Shown: positions 23,701 through 35,729 of the stretch, piece by piece | How the letters are laid out: every line of letters begins with the position of its first letter | Position numbering within the stretch: the first letter of the stretch is position 1 | From: Xiphias gladius | Lineage: Eukaryota > Chordata > Actinopteri > Istiophoriformes > Xiphiidae | NCBI RefSeq assembly: GCF_016859285.1 | Contig: NC_053417.1 | Location: forward strand, 22,536,706 to 22,600,705 | Reading direction: 5' to 3' | DNA: 64,000 nt | Made by a program: the position numbers and the translations under genes | Notes under the pieces: model-generated | Databases searched by the model: none | Told to the model about the DNA's origin: nothing | Seen by the model: only the letters and a program-made list of their open reading frames with translations

Positions 23701-26700
23701 TCCCACAAGTAGTAGGCTATAGACTTTGGTCTAAATGAGTGCTCTGTTCATTAGTGGCCAATCACCACCGGTCTTCCGTGCAGATACAGTATAAAATCAA
23801 TGATATGGATATTCAGAACCTGTGCATATTAGGGCTGTCACTTCTTACAAAAATCAAGTTCAAACGAATTTGAATTCAAACGCTCAGCCCCTTGATGTCA
23901 ACTTGGTGTTGCTCCGCTCGTGTGTGGTGCCCCCGCTGCCTCACTTGGGTGGCAAGCTAGCTGGTGAGTCCGTAGATTTGTTGTTGTTGTAGTGTAGGAC
24001 AGGGTCTGTACAAAGTCGATAAACAGCCTTATCTTTGTTAGTTGCTGTGCCATCTATAGTGTTGAACACAAAATACTTACACATAATGCTTCTCAGATGC
24101 TTTGGTGTTGTGATTGTCCGCTCACGAGGGCTTTGCTCATTAAGGTCCTCCATTTTTGTAGCAAACAACATAGCATTACTAGCTTAGTTTACAGTAGGGC
24201 ATGGCCTAGGTCAAACTGATAGTGAAGCTTTAGAGCACTCTCTGCTGGATCACAGGGCAAACTACCTCAAACAGTCTGAATATTTGAATTTTGAATAAAA
24301 AGTGACAGCCCTAGTGCATATCAACTAGTATTTTGCAAAGTTTTTTGATGTTTCAAGTATCTTGAAAGTAGGTATTTCGGACTATCATGTAAAACAGAAA
24401 TGTGACACAATGGAACAACTGTCACAGAGCGAAGGGGAAAAAGTTTTTTTTCCCCCATATGTTTAAAAGTATATTAAATTAGTTACATATTAATGGTTAA
24501 TATTTTTTAATGATTAATGTTTGCTTTAAAAATGTTAAATGAGCCTGGAAGTCGTGACATTTGGCCAGAAATGATTAGTGACATTAGCAAGAATTTTAGG
24601 TCTTAGCTGAATCACTGGAAAGTGTCAGAATCTGAAGGGTACTGGGGCAATATCCCGTCACTGTAAATGCCATTGCAGTAGCCTCCTGCAGGTTAAAGCC
24701 CCTCTTTACCTTTCCTCATCCTCCTCTCATGCCTCACAACCACATTCATCGCTTTTAACTGTCAGCATGTCATCAGTTGACCACTGGGCCTTGGCTGTCT
24801 CACTTAATTTCTGCTTCACATCTTGACCACAGTCTTTTTTTGTCTAGATTTTTTTCATCTGCCAACCACTTGTGACCATGTTAACCTGCTGTGTGAGCTT
24901 TAGGTCTAGTCTGTCATTGGACTGGTTTGACATCTTGCCTCCTACAGCTCTGGTCATTGTACTTTCTGCATAACACATCCCACACACTCCAATTATAGAT
25001 AGTTTATATCTAGATACTTGTCATATCTCTCATCATGTCTATGCCTTTCATTGACTATATTTTTCACATACATCACTGTGGATGCTGTAGAAACTGCATG
25101 TAAGTAGGCTCAATGTTTCCCCTACAATTGTACAGGCCTGGCAGGCCACCAGGCCAACAAGGACCCCTGCCAGGGCAATTTTTGTTTCAGTCAAGCTTCT
25201 TGTCTGGGAAACTCTTGACATGATGCGAATACCATCGTCATCAGAGTCCCTTTTAATTACTGTGGCGCGAGAGCCTTAGTGTATGGGATGCAGGTTAGGT
25301 GTATGGGAGCATTTAGCCACCCAAAAAAAAAAAAAAAGCTCTAACGTGGGTGACGGACAACAAAAAAAAAAAAAAAAAAAATTTGAATGCAAATATAAGG
25401 TGCAGACCACCTGCTGCGCCATCTGACCGAAGCCAACCGTGCCAATATGCCATCCCGTGCACCTTTTCCGTTTAGCGTTTTTTCTGTGCGTGCCACCAGG
25501 CCTGAAAAAAATTCCAGGGGAAACACTGAGGCTGTGTAATATTTTCTGTGCATGCTGTAAATTAATGGCGTTTGTGTCTTGTATTTTCTTCCTTCCTTTC
25601 TATTGTAATAGGCCTACGCTTTTGTGTTTTTTTTCAGTACCCTTGCACGTTTTTTGTAGACACAGAAAGATGTTGGCTTTTCTTTTTTATATTTCTTTCA
25701 AATCCCCTGTTAGTGATGCAAGTGCAATGATTCAGATAATAAGTGATGTTGTTTCTATCCCTCTCACCGTGACTCTGTAATTGTGCGAGTGTTATCTTGT
25801 CTATATAATACAAGGATTAAGTGATCAAAATATCTGTTGCTTCTTCAAAAGTAAGCTTTTGGAACAAACATCATTGCTGGTTGCTGGGGGTGTAACAGCT
25901 TCACCAGGTGAAACAATGCTGCTTATTTTTTCTTTAAAAAGACTGTGTTCCTTTTAGTTAAAATATAGACACCGTATTAGATGCAAAACAAGCAATTCTT
26001 GCAGGATGTTAAAATGAGGGACTTGTGACCATTATTAGGCTAAAACTTTGGTGTGAGACTCTGCATTAAAGCCAGAGCTCCTTTGCAAAGGTTGAGAGGT
26101 TTTTTTGTTATTTAGTGACTTATTAACTTGTTGCTTGGCTACAGTTTATGTTCAGCAGATCAACGAGTGTGTGTTTTGTTTGTGGTAGCATGACATTTCT
26201 CGCCCCAGGTGATGAAATACTGTATGTCTGAGCTAAGCACATTTGGCTAGCTAATTTTGGAGCTAAACTAAGCTAAAGGACAATTTTGGTCCGGCCCAGT
26301 GGACGGCTGTCATCGACCCTAATGATAACAGACATTGCCATAGGCCTAATTCAGTTCCACAGCACTTCTTATTGAACAGAGATGAGAGCCAAATGTTTAT
26401 CCACAGGACTGTTAGTTCTGTTGTGATTCACCTCCCACGTGTTTCAGGTATAGCTACAAAAGAACAGACACTTTTACAATGCTCTTCACATCCATAAGCC
26501 GTATTAGCCACTGAACTGTTGTGGAAAATGTTTGTATTCAAACTGTAACTTTGGATATGCACCACCAGCAGCGATTTGTTGTATGATCTATAGCCAAAAC
26601 ATTAGCTTGCAATTTCTCCACAATGTGGGCACAGATTAAAAAGAAAAACTGTCACTCCCAGTGCGCTCTGAGACAGAGACGGAAGAGAAAGGGTTTTGCG

Positions 26701-29700
26701 TTCAGGGCTCAGATATTGATTAAAGATTTGTTTTTGTCAGCCTTTCCAGTCTCATGACCCTCACTCTTGTCTCTAGGGTGGGGCTGGAGCAAGCTAGCAT
26801 GACAAATTCAGCCCAAGTGTTTGCTTAGCAGCCAGGATCAGTGATAATCCAAACATCAGCACACAGAAATATATATCTTTATACCCATTCGACAAAGGGG
26901 GATGTGAATTGTGAAGGGGAGCTCAGAGGCTGCCACCCTTCAGAACACAAATATCAACATGAAGGCTGCAGACCTGTAGCCTCTGCGCTGAAAAGAGCTC
27001 CTCTCCCTGTTAGCCTTTTGTATGTGAGCTTGCTCATCAAGACCTAGAATGTAATTGGCTCCAGTGTGCCAGCTCAGTTCAGCTCGTCCTCTCATGTAAC
27101 AAGCTCGGGTATGAGCTTGTCTTGCACTTTAGTGTTTTACAACCAAATAGTAGTTTTCTGTGTATCCCTTTCTTGGCTAACGTACAAGCAGTCATTAAGC
27201 CTCGTTTTTAGACTCCAAAATAATTATTAAACCTTACAGAGGAGCCCACAGGTTTGTTGAGGCTTTGATCAGTTTCTGGTTAAGAAAAAAAAGCTAAATT
27301 TACATTTTCAAAGCCAAATTTTGTGGGTAATTTGTTGTTTATTCACTGGTCAACTCAGATTATTTCATTACGAAGAGCTTGTCTATATTCTATAAACGTA
27401 CTCTGAACCTGGCATCCAAGCTTTGTGGGGTCTTTTCAGCTAATGCACAAACTACAGTGTATGTGGATTTCCATGCCACAGTGGACAAATCTTTAATTAT
27501 TAAGCAATACTTTGTTGGGATGCTGACAGTTCTGCCTTAACATCTGTAGAATTGCCTGCTGGAAGGAACTGAAGACCTACAGCAGCTGAAATATTATTAG
27601 TGTGGATAAACAGCAGCTGAAAGACCAAAACAGGTTAGAGTTATGAGAGTGTAAGGCTGTAGAAAAGAAACCTCAGCACTCAACTGTTATGGTGAGTTTG
27701 CTTTTGTGTCTTGAGACTTACAAGAAACATTTTTATGTAAACAAGACCCCTCTCAAGTTAGACAAGGGCTCCCAGATTAGCGAAGTCAACAATGAGCATC
27801 TGAAAAAGAAGTGCCACATCTAAAACAAATGGTTTATTTGACAGCACAAGCTCAGTGCACTATTTGAAACACAACTGTATTTAGTCTGTTCTTCAAAAAA
27901 ATACAGTAATCTGTATCTGAGATAGATAAAACCTTGAACACAGTGGGCCTCTGTATTATCTGATTTTAATCATTAGAGGCCCTTAAAAGGGCCTCTAATG
28001 CGTATGGCCCATGTGTGTAATGGTTAACAGACTGAGCAGCTTTTTTCTCAAAATAGTTTAGTGTTAATTTAGCAGCAAAAATTAACATCAACGCCACCTG
28101 CTTTTAAAAAATAATCATTATGTCACAGCAAAAATGTATCAAGTAAATTTCACATTAAACGCTTTGTCCATTACACTGGTGATGCTGCAAACACCAGGAC
28201 AGCGTTTCAGAATAGTTGGCTTAATTTGGATGCCGTGAAATTACATAGCATAGATATACTTTTAAAAGCAGATATCTTAATGTGTATTTTATTGCTTAAA
28301 TCAGGAGACTTATACTCTCGTCATATTACATATTTGGTTGCAAACCCTTTGCAGTCAGTGACTGTACGGAATCCATGATCCTTAGACATCAACAAACACT
28401 TGGCATGTTCTCTATTGATGCTCTGCCAGGCCTGTGCTGCAGCCATATTAATCCCTTGCTTGTTTAGGGGGGTTTTGCCATCAGTCTGGTCTTCAGCAGT
28501 GAAGGAGATGCGTAGTTTGATTGAGGTCAGGTGACTTACTTGGCCAGTCAAGAACATTTCATAGTTGGGGCTTAAAAACTCTGCATGGTTGCTGTGTCAG
28601 TATGTTTAGAGTCATTGACCAGCAGTATTGCCCTAAAAATGGTGGACTACAATTACAAATGGCGATGCATTTTATGGTGTTAACTCAAAATATGAACCAT
28701 CCAACACTGAAAGTCAGCACTTTTAGCCCACTTTAAGACTTGAGGCAAAGGCGTGTTCGTGTTATGAAAACAAGTAAACTATTGGCCCGTTGATTTGGCC
28801 TGCTTATCAACACGGTCAGCACTTGGAGCAGTAGCACACAGTGCATGGGGGCTACTAAGGTACTTAAAAACTCTGCGTCCCGATTGCTGCAATCAGCATC
28901 AAAAGCCGTACTCCTCCTCGGAGTAGTAACTCAGTCAAATCTGACATGATACACATATGTTTAGATTTAATGCAACCTGCACTTTCAGAGGATATCGGTA
29001 TCGATCGCGACTAAACATCCGTGAATTTACTTAAAATCTTAGGAAAAAAGACACTCCCAATAAGTCCAGAGCTTGCCTGATAATTATAATGTTTTTAAGT
29101 TTTCTACAGTCTGTTCATCCATGATTGCATTGCAAACAGGAACTGCTAATAGCTGGTTCGGCATACTTTTAATGGTGTTAATTTGCCAAAATGGGAACAA
29201 ATAAAGATTATCCCCTCAATCTAAGTGGGAGTTCTGCTGATGGTTGTCAGACTTTGAAAACTACTGTGTTGGAGCAACTCAGAGCTTTGAATGCGGGAGG
29301 CTCATGAAATTAATTGGCTTGCTAACATTAGCTTATCAGCTAATAAAATGGGGAAGAAGGCCTTTTATAAAAGTTCTACTGTGCAAAATACAAGTGAAGA
29401 AAAAAGAAATATAGTGTAGGCTACAACATAAAAGTGTATTTGTTTTTTAAAAATACAAGTTTACAACACAACTTTACCCAGAATGTGTCCAGCAGAAATT
29501 AGTCTTCTATGTCACAACTGTCTGCTGTAAAAATAATGTCAAAATATATATCGGGGTCTTATGAAATGTCCTCATAACAGAGTTAGGCCTTCTCACATCA
29601 TTCAGTATGTTTACATGCACATTAGTAATCTGATCATCCCCGAATAATCAGATTTCAGAAGCGTCCATGTAAGGTTAAAAGATTGAGAGAAATCCAGTTA

Positions 29701-32486
29701 AGACGTTGTTAGTCCTGCAGGGTTTACATAGGTTGCTCTGTTGCTTGAGGGGTTGTTAGCTGACAAATACATGTACAAGACTGGCATTTCAAAGCAAAAT
29801 GCAGTTATGTGGCAGTTTCGTCACCTTTCATGTGCACAGCATATTTAACTGAGATGCATTTTGCATAGTTCAGGGGTCCGTGGCAGAGGGTTGTAGAGCC
29901 GACTATACTTTGCAGAAATACATGTTGTGCAGTGACCAGTGTAATTATAAGGTTGTGAAATGATTAAAACCAAGTGAGAGAGATCATTTCATTGCATTTG
30001 TCAAGATCCTCTATGATGAATGCTCTCATCCCAAGTATTTTAGCCTGCTGGCAGATAGAGCAGACATATCCTCCAACGGTAGATTTCTATCCCAACTCTC
30101 TTGGTGAGAAAATCCTCAGCAAATTTGAGACATAATCCCATCCAGCTCTGTCTGGTGTTGATGGTGTCATAGGAGGCTGTGCCAGAGGGCATCATTGAAT
30201 CTTGAATAATCTGTGCAGAGACAGACTTGCCATATGTATCTGCTGCTACTGCTGCCTGTCAGTTGCAAAAAGCGAATCTTCAGAGCACATGTTGTAGGAT
30301 GGGAGATGGCCAAAACTTTGCACTTCACCACGCTGTAGCTGAGTGTGGATTGAGTGTGATTTTCTACTTGTGAGAGGGCTTCAATTTCGAAGGCTTTTGT
30401 TCTTCTCGACCCTTTTAGTGAACGATAAAAAAATATGTGGCTCTGCATTAAAGCAAGACTACGGTTTCTTGCTTATTTTAAGTTTCTGTTGCATAATAAA
30501 AAGTCTACATGTAAAAACAGCCTAATTTTTTCTTTGGTACCTGTCTGATCATTCAGATGCAGCGTGTTTTCCAGTTCTGACAGTGAAACCGCTCTGGTGG
30601 TACCAAGTAGCAGATGCTGTACGTGATTCTTAATTGGGCATAGCGAATGATTACAGATACCTGTGCAGCTGATATAAAACAGAGTGTAGTTGCAGAATTA
30701 TAGGTACAGATGGAAATGGCAAATTCTACAGATCTACTCCTGCGTTCCTCTGGGAGTGATGATGTACCACCCCACACGTTATACTCAGAGGCTCCAAGCC
30801 AGCTCCATCTCTGTGGACCAGCTGTGTTCACTGAGGTTTCTGGGCAGCAGCACTCTGTTCTTGCTGTGATGTACAGCAAGCTACATACACTCCTCTTATA
30901 GCCACATAATTAAGTGCAGTGCTGGATTGTTTGTGTTGGCTTTAAAGTTGTATTTTGCTTTGGTTTAACTTTTTCTCTTTTCTACAGTCAACCAGTGACA
31001 TCCGCTACCCCAGGGAACCATAATCAGCACTCATATTCCGTCTTTTTTTCTGTCTCTCCCTTTACTTGCCCATTTCTCCCCTAGTATCATAACTTACACA
31101 AATGTGAAAGGACGTTGCTTGGTCTATGATATTTGGTTTTTAGTCTTAATTTATTTTCAAGCTAAATTGTTTTCCACATAAATGCAGTATTTTGTATCAC
31201 CTTCCATGAATTTACTTACATTAAATCCACACACATTAAAACTGAATAAGAGATTCATTTGCATGTACTGGAACCTTACCTGGAATAACTAACTCTACAT
31301 TCAAGATTTGCAGTGCTTGATTTCCAGCTTGTAAATGCATTAGAAGTGTGGTTTATACAAAAGATTAGAAGCTCACAGTCTGTGCAAATAGGGGAAATAA
31401 CCTAAACTTTTCTGGCAGCTACAGAGAAAAGAGAGTCTCATATTGTTGGTGTGCTGTTTCTAGGTGATACACATGCTAAAATATTTCCTGACATAAGTCT
31501 GTTCACACCTTGTATTACCCCATACATCTTTTTCACATTGAATTTTTATAGGTTGATACACCTGAGATTGGTTTGTTTTTGACTAGCACTATAGAACTGT
31601 CTCCAACCTCCATCTTAAAAAGGTACCTCTGTCATTTCACAATGATTGACAATCACAGATTTCCTGCATTGAAACTCATTGTTAATGATAAGATCCTCAT
31701 TTTGTAAATTGCTAAAATTATTTCCACATAAGCCTATATCTCATATTCTGAAAAAATACTCTGCAACCATAATAGGATTCTTCATGATATTAGAAATTCA
31801 ACACGTTTTTGTCTCCCTAAACAAATATAGTTTGTTCAGACTTAAGCCATCTATTTGAGCAGGAAGAAAGCAATGCCATGAAATGCACATTTGAATGCAT
31901 CCATGCATGAGGGCATCTTTAAACCTTGCTGTTTTATAATACTCGTGAACTGATTGTGAAATGTAAATTATGGATTGGACGACATACATTTTGATGTAAG
32001 CACTGGGCCTGGTAATTGTAATTATTTCCCTTAATAATATACCACATTCTGGCGTGTAGCACACAGATTCTCATACTAAATCCCCATACACTATAAAATC
32101 ACTCAAGGGTGTTTATTGTGTCTAAATAATGAATAGACACAGCCTTTACAAGTTGACAGTGAAAAATTTCTGGCGAACAGTAAAATAATTTAGCCGAGCG
32201 CAAAATAAAATGAATGCAATACTCAATTCCTAAATTAATTTCCTAAATCAGTTGGAGATAGTTATTTTACAGTCAGCATTTTACTACAGAGAGACTGATA
32301 GACTGATAAAGAGGGAGACGAGCAAGTCAATAAGGTCTGAAGCCTGTGCTTAATATTCTGTTTTGTCTCAATCTTGTTGTAGATGAACATGGACATTTGA
32401 AAATATACCTGCCCAAGAAGCTGCTTGAATGTCTACCAAAATGCACCTCGCTGCCAAAGGAGAGACACCGGTGGAACACTAATGAG
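17370..32486 (+). CDS. camta1: Calmodulin-binding transcription activator 1, 5' part (3 coding exons, gene runs off the window)
   Basis: Exons: 17370-17414, 21320-21413 (candidate), 32383-32486; together 243 nt, 81 codons, with matching phases (0, 1, 0). Exon 1 encodes MLRVKGKWLPKTSRK, matching the human CAMTA1 start (MWRAEGKWLPKTSRK). Exon 3 encodes KIYLPKKLLECLPKC and LPKERHRWNTNE, the beginning of the CG-1 DNA-binding domain, almost identical to vertebrate CAMTA1. The rest of CG-1, TIG, ankyrin and IQ motifs must lie beyond 64000; no further coding exon was seen in 32487-64000. CAMTA1 is a nuclear, calcium/calmodulin-responsive transcription activator enriched in brain. The very long introns fit the roughly 1 Mb human gene. 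CAMTA2 is less likely because exon 1 and the neighbour dnajc11 match CAMTA1. Which teleost copy (a or b) this is cannot be said. Confidence 0.93.
17415..21319 (+). other. camta1 intron 1
   Basis: The first 350 bases continue the CpG island. Poly-T tracts lie at 17965-17976, 18067-18096 and 18319-18332. A short GGA-rich then (AG)n purine tract lies at about 19485-19541. No recognised transposon, RNA gene or exon. Confidence 0.6.
21320..21413 (+). CDS. camta1: camta1 candidate coding exon 2 (divergent)
   Basis: The stretch lies between a pyrimidine-rich acceptor (ending AG at 21318-21319) and a donor A|GTAAGAG at 21414. It starts in phase 0 and ends in phase 1, exactly what exons 1 and 3 require, and encodes 31 residues (KVRNPDRMYRSAVCYAGHGP, then PKSISDDTEMN). 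The length is close to the matching human segment, but similarity is weak (a VCY/CV, PP and acidic pattern only). An alternative acceptor at 21310 would shift the frame and hit a stop. An alternative first exon starting at the internal ATG (21341) is possible. Confidence 0.6.
23830..24313. mobile_element. Non-autonomous hAT-type MITE with 8-bp target duplication
   Basis: The terminal inverted repeats TAGGGCTGTCACTT (left) and AAAGTGACAGCCCTA (right) bound a 484-bp element. It is flanked by a perfect 8-bp direct repeat GTGCATAT (23822-23829 and 24314-24321), the target-site length of hAT transposons. There is no transposase frame. Confidence 0.85.
25111..25528. mobile_element. Probable hAT-type MITE (CAATGTTTCCCCT termini)
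   Basis: The left end CAATGTTTCCCCT and the right end AGGGGAAACACTG are near-perfect inverted repeats. CAGTGTTTCCC is a familiar hAT terminus. Internal GGCCACCAGGCC and GCCACCAGGCCTG segments add to the palindromic structure. A clean 8-bp duplication is not seen; only AGGCT is shared by the flanks. Two poly-A runs lie inside. Confidence 0.6.
27971..28000. repeat. Perfect short palindrome
   Basis: CATTAGAGGCCCTT and its exact reverse complement AAGGGCCTCTAATG are separated by only two bases. The loop is too short for a microRNA precursor. No matching element ends were found around it. Confidence 0.7.
28321..28720 (-). mobile_element. Degraded Tc1/mariner transposase fragment
   Basis: The plus strand here (GGTTGCAAACCCTTTGCAG, then GCTCTGCCAGGCCTGTGCTGCAGCC, partly quoted as GCTCTGCCAGGCC, and GACTTGGCCA-like text) matches the reverse strand of a widespread fish Tc1-like transposase gene. 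It corresponds to the catalytic part. The frame is interrupted and both ends of the element are missing. Borders are approximate. Confidence 0.55.
32383..32486 (+). CDS. camta1: camta1 coding exon 3 (start of the CG-1 domain)
   Basis: Acceptor TTGTTGTAG at 32374-32382; donor GAG|GTAAGG at 32487. The exon starts in phase 1 and ends in phase 0. It encodes EHGHLKIYLPKKLLECLPKC and TSLPKERHRWNTNE, strongly conserved with human CAMTA1, including the WNTNE at the exon end. Confidence 0.95.
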
Positions 32487-35413
32487 GTAAGGCCACTGCT
32501 GCTCCTTATTGTACCACTTTCCTCTCAGTCCATCTCTTTACAAAATTGCCTGTCCAAAAGACACGCTGTTCACCGAGGGCCTTTTCAGACAGATTTGCAA
32601 GTCATGTGAACTGTCTTCAAAGCGACGTAACACCTTTCTATGAAGTTCCCCAATCCACCAAAATATTCCCATAGGGAAAAAAAAAAAGAAAAAACTTTCT
32701 CTTAACTGCTCGCATAGGCCACGTGTTTAAATTTGTCACATGATATCAGTGAACCTGTTAGCAGGTGACATACTGAATTTATTTGAATATATTACATTAA
32801 GTTGATTCTATGGTGTTTCCCCTTCAGATTAAAGCCATTAGACAATTCAACATGATTGTTTTAACTGTATGAAACGTTTTACCGGATTAATTACTTTTTA
32901 CATTTATATTTCTCAGTATATTTTATGTTTATTATATAGTACATTTACAGTGCAACTTAAGAAACATTTCTGAGTACATCAACTTTGCAATAATTTAAGT
33001 GAAATGATTTTATTGACCCAAAGCTTCCTCTGATGTTTTTTATTTTTCTTTAGTTGCATCACAAAATCTCTAACATAGGAAAATTCCTGCCATCTGTGCT
33101 CTGCATGGATAGCCTGATCTTTAATTGTGACACAGTATGTTCTGTGGCTGAATATAAGAACAAACCACAAAATAGAAAAAACATTCTCTCCCTCTATCCT
33201 CCTGTTTAAACTGAGACAGTTGTAAAATGTCGTTCATCTTGTACTTTATGTTTACTATGGATTTGCTAGTGCTCATTCTGCAATTAAACCCTGTCTGGCA
33301 TGAATCAAAAGTTCATGTCAATTGCACGTTGAGTTTTATTCACAAGACTTCACCCCTGCTGTATTTAGCAAGCATCACAAGGGCCTCTTGATGAAAATGT
33401 AAACAGTGTTTGACATTGGTGCTGTGAAAGCTCAAGGTGTCTCTCATTTCATATTTGCATCACATTATGGGAGATAACGCACCACTTTACATTTTCTGTC
33501 TTGAAACTCAAACCCAAAAAACATTGCCTTTGTTCGAAGATTTCACAAATGCGCTTAGCGGTAGTTTTCTAAAGCAAAAATATTTAAATTATTTTTTAGC
33601 ACTTAATTATTTACATAAAGGATCATTTGTATTGTTTGATGTTTATGGTGTTTATAAAGGAATGTACCTTTTTGGAGTCTCCTGACAAAGTGACCTGCCG
33701 CATTAGTTACTGCTGTCTAAATGTTAATCTATTACAGGGACGTGGCAGACACATGTGGTAGATCGGTTGGGCTGCTATTTTGTCAAATTTTCTAAATGAA
33801 AAACAAAGAGGGATTTTTTTTTCACAAAAAAAATCGTTTTCATCGTGCTACATATTAATGAAAAAATAAATATGTAAAAATTTTGAAAGAATTTACCAAA
33901 GCTGCCTTTTTAAACAATCTTGATGATACAGTATACACATAGTAATTGATTTGCTTTTGGATTTTACTTAATTGCAAACACATTATACTGTATTTCCCTG
34001 ACAGCGATTTATGTTATTTCATTTGCCTCAGAACTCATTTGCCAACCTGCCCCTTTTCTCAGGGGACAGGTTGATAAATGTATCTCTTTCATTTCGAGTA
34101 CTGATAGATGAAAAAAACTGGTTCTTTCTTTCAGAGAATAACTGGTAGTAATTAGACCTAAATACACTCCATGACAAATCTTAAAACCAATATGCAAAAA
34201 TCAACCATCCATGCTTTTGATTAACAAATTGTGACCATATAAATATAGTCATCTGCAGTGATGAAAGTTAATTGACTGAAAAACAGCCAGATGATAAGGC
34301 ACCAGTTAGGCTTGTTTCTAAGTAACAGGATATTCAAAAAGACAATCTGTCATAGACTTAGAGTTAAATATTATTTTACACCCATTCTGTGTAGTCGATA
34401 TATTTTAGAAAATAGATGAAGGGATCGATTTATCTTTGGTAAAAACATCGATTTGTAGAAGTAGACAAAATGACAATGGTGATTGGTAAAGCAGGAACTA
34501 CTCATAGCTTCTTATACTGTATATCACTTGCAGTTTCCGTTCAAGTTTCCATCGGTCAATTTGCTTTGCTCACTAGCCCTGTCCTTGTTATGAAAAAATG
34601 TATAACACTTGGGTGTTTCTAATTGGCTGATGTTGTAACTTGTTTGCCCTGTCTGACCTGCATTGTGCTGCTAGCACTCTAAATTAATCAACATGGCTGT
34701 GGAATTGATTTCAAAATGTAAGTATAAGCATTTGCTGGGGATAAATGCTGTCGGCTACAGTTGTTAGCATGTCTTGCCATTTCTTACCAAATTAAATCAA
34801 AACAGACACATTTCAAGAAAAACGCCACGCTGCTGTGTTGCTGGGCAGCAGATTCTTCCGTGGATGTTTGGTGGGCTGATGGGATATTGGAAAAAAAGGA
34901 GGAAAAAAGACGTTTCCAGTGGTCTTGTGGTATGAATGCCAATAGTGTTTTTCCAGGGTTGAAGAGAGCAAGGCAACCTTTCCTAAAATCAAGGACGTTT
35001 CTTTTTTCTGCAGACCATGCAAATCCGATTGTTTGTGCCTCATTGGTGGCAGACAGGCAGGAAGGGAGGTATCAGAGAGGCTCTTGTCGGTGCAATAGTG
35101 GGACTCTTAGTGAAAGTGACACCTCATCAATTCTGTGCATATTTCTGGCACTAGCTCAGCATGCTTAATGCACTAATTTCCTACCTTTTAAATTTAAGGA
35201 ATCTTAGTAGTATGTTAGGTTAGAGCTGCTAATGTTAATTTGATCAAAAGGGGAATTAATTCCATGATATATACAGTACCATAGTTATTTTTCTTCCACA
35301 GATTACAGCTTTACTACTTTATGTTTGAAAACTATTGTTGTTATGCAACATAACAGGTACTGTCTAGCGGACATATTGGAGTTCCACAAGTTCATTTAAC
35401 TGTGTGAAATATT

Positions 35414-35729
35414 GAGAGCTGCAATGATTAATCGATTAATGTATCAGTCCATCGACAGATAATCGATCAGCAAACTATTTTGATCATCAGTTAATTGTGT
35501 AAGTCATTTTTCAAGCAAAAATGCCTCTGATTTTCCTTGTCTTACATTATAATAAATTGTATATCTTTGGTTCCTGTTGGTCAGACATTTAGTGATGTCA
35601 CCTTAGGCTCTATGAAATGGCAGAGGGCATTTTTCACTATTTTTCTAATGTTTTATAGACCAAACCGTTAATTGAGAAATATATTAGTAGATTAACTGAT
35701 AATAACGGCTGTCAGTAGTTGCAGTCTTA
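35414..35729. mobile_element. hAT-type MITE with 8-bp target duplication
   Basis: The ends GAGAGCTGCAATGATTAAT (left) and AGTAGTTGCAGTCTTA (right) are decayed inverted copies of a common fish TAGGGCTGCAA terminus. The 316-bp element is flanked by a perfect 8-bp repeat GAAATATT (35406-35413 and 35730-35737). The interior has ATCGATTAAT-type motifs and CAAGCAAAAATGCC, also found in the copy near 59260. Confidence 0.85.

Larger units (their letters stand above)
21414..32382 (+). other. camta1 intron 2
   Basis: About 11 kb. It holds an (AG)n run (22832-22852), two hAT-type MITEs (23830-24313, 25111-25528), a palindrome (27971-28000) and a Tc1-like transposase fragment (28321-28720). The rest is unique-looking AT-rich DNA. 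No exon matching the mammalian exon 2 sequence was seen. Confidence 0.6.

Noticed and set aside
30960-31025. Pyrimidine-rich acceptor TTTTCTACAG as an alternative camta1 exon
   Set aside because: The sequence that follows reaches a stop or does not fit the required phase, and has no CAMTA1 similarity.
34761-35168. Open frame of 135 codons on the plus strand in camta1 intron 3
   Set aside because: No recognisable domain and no matching splice context; I take it as chance.
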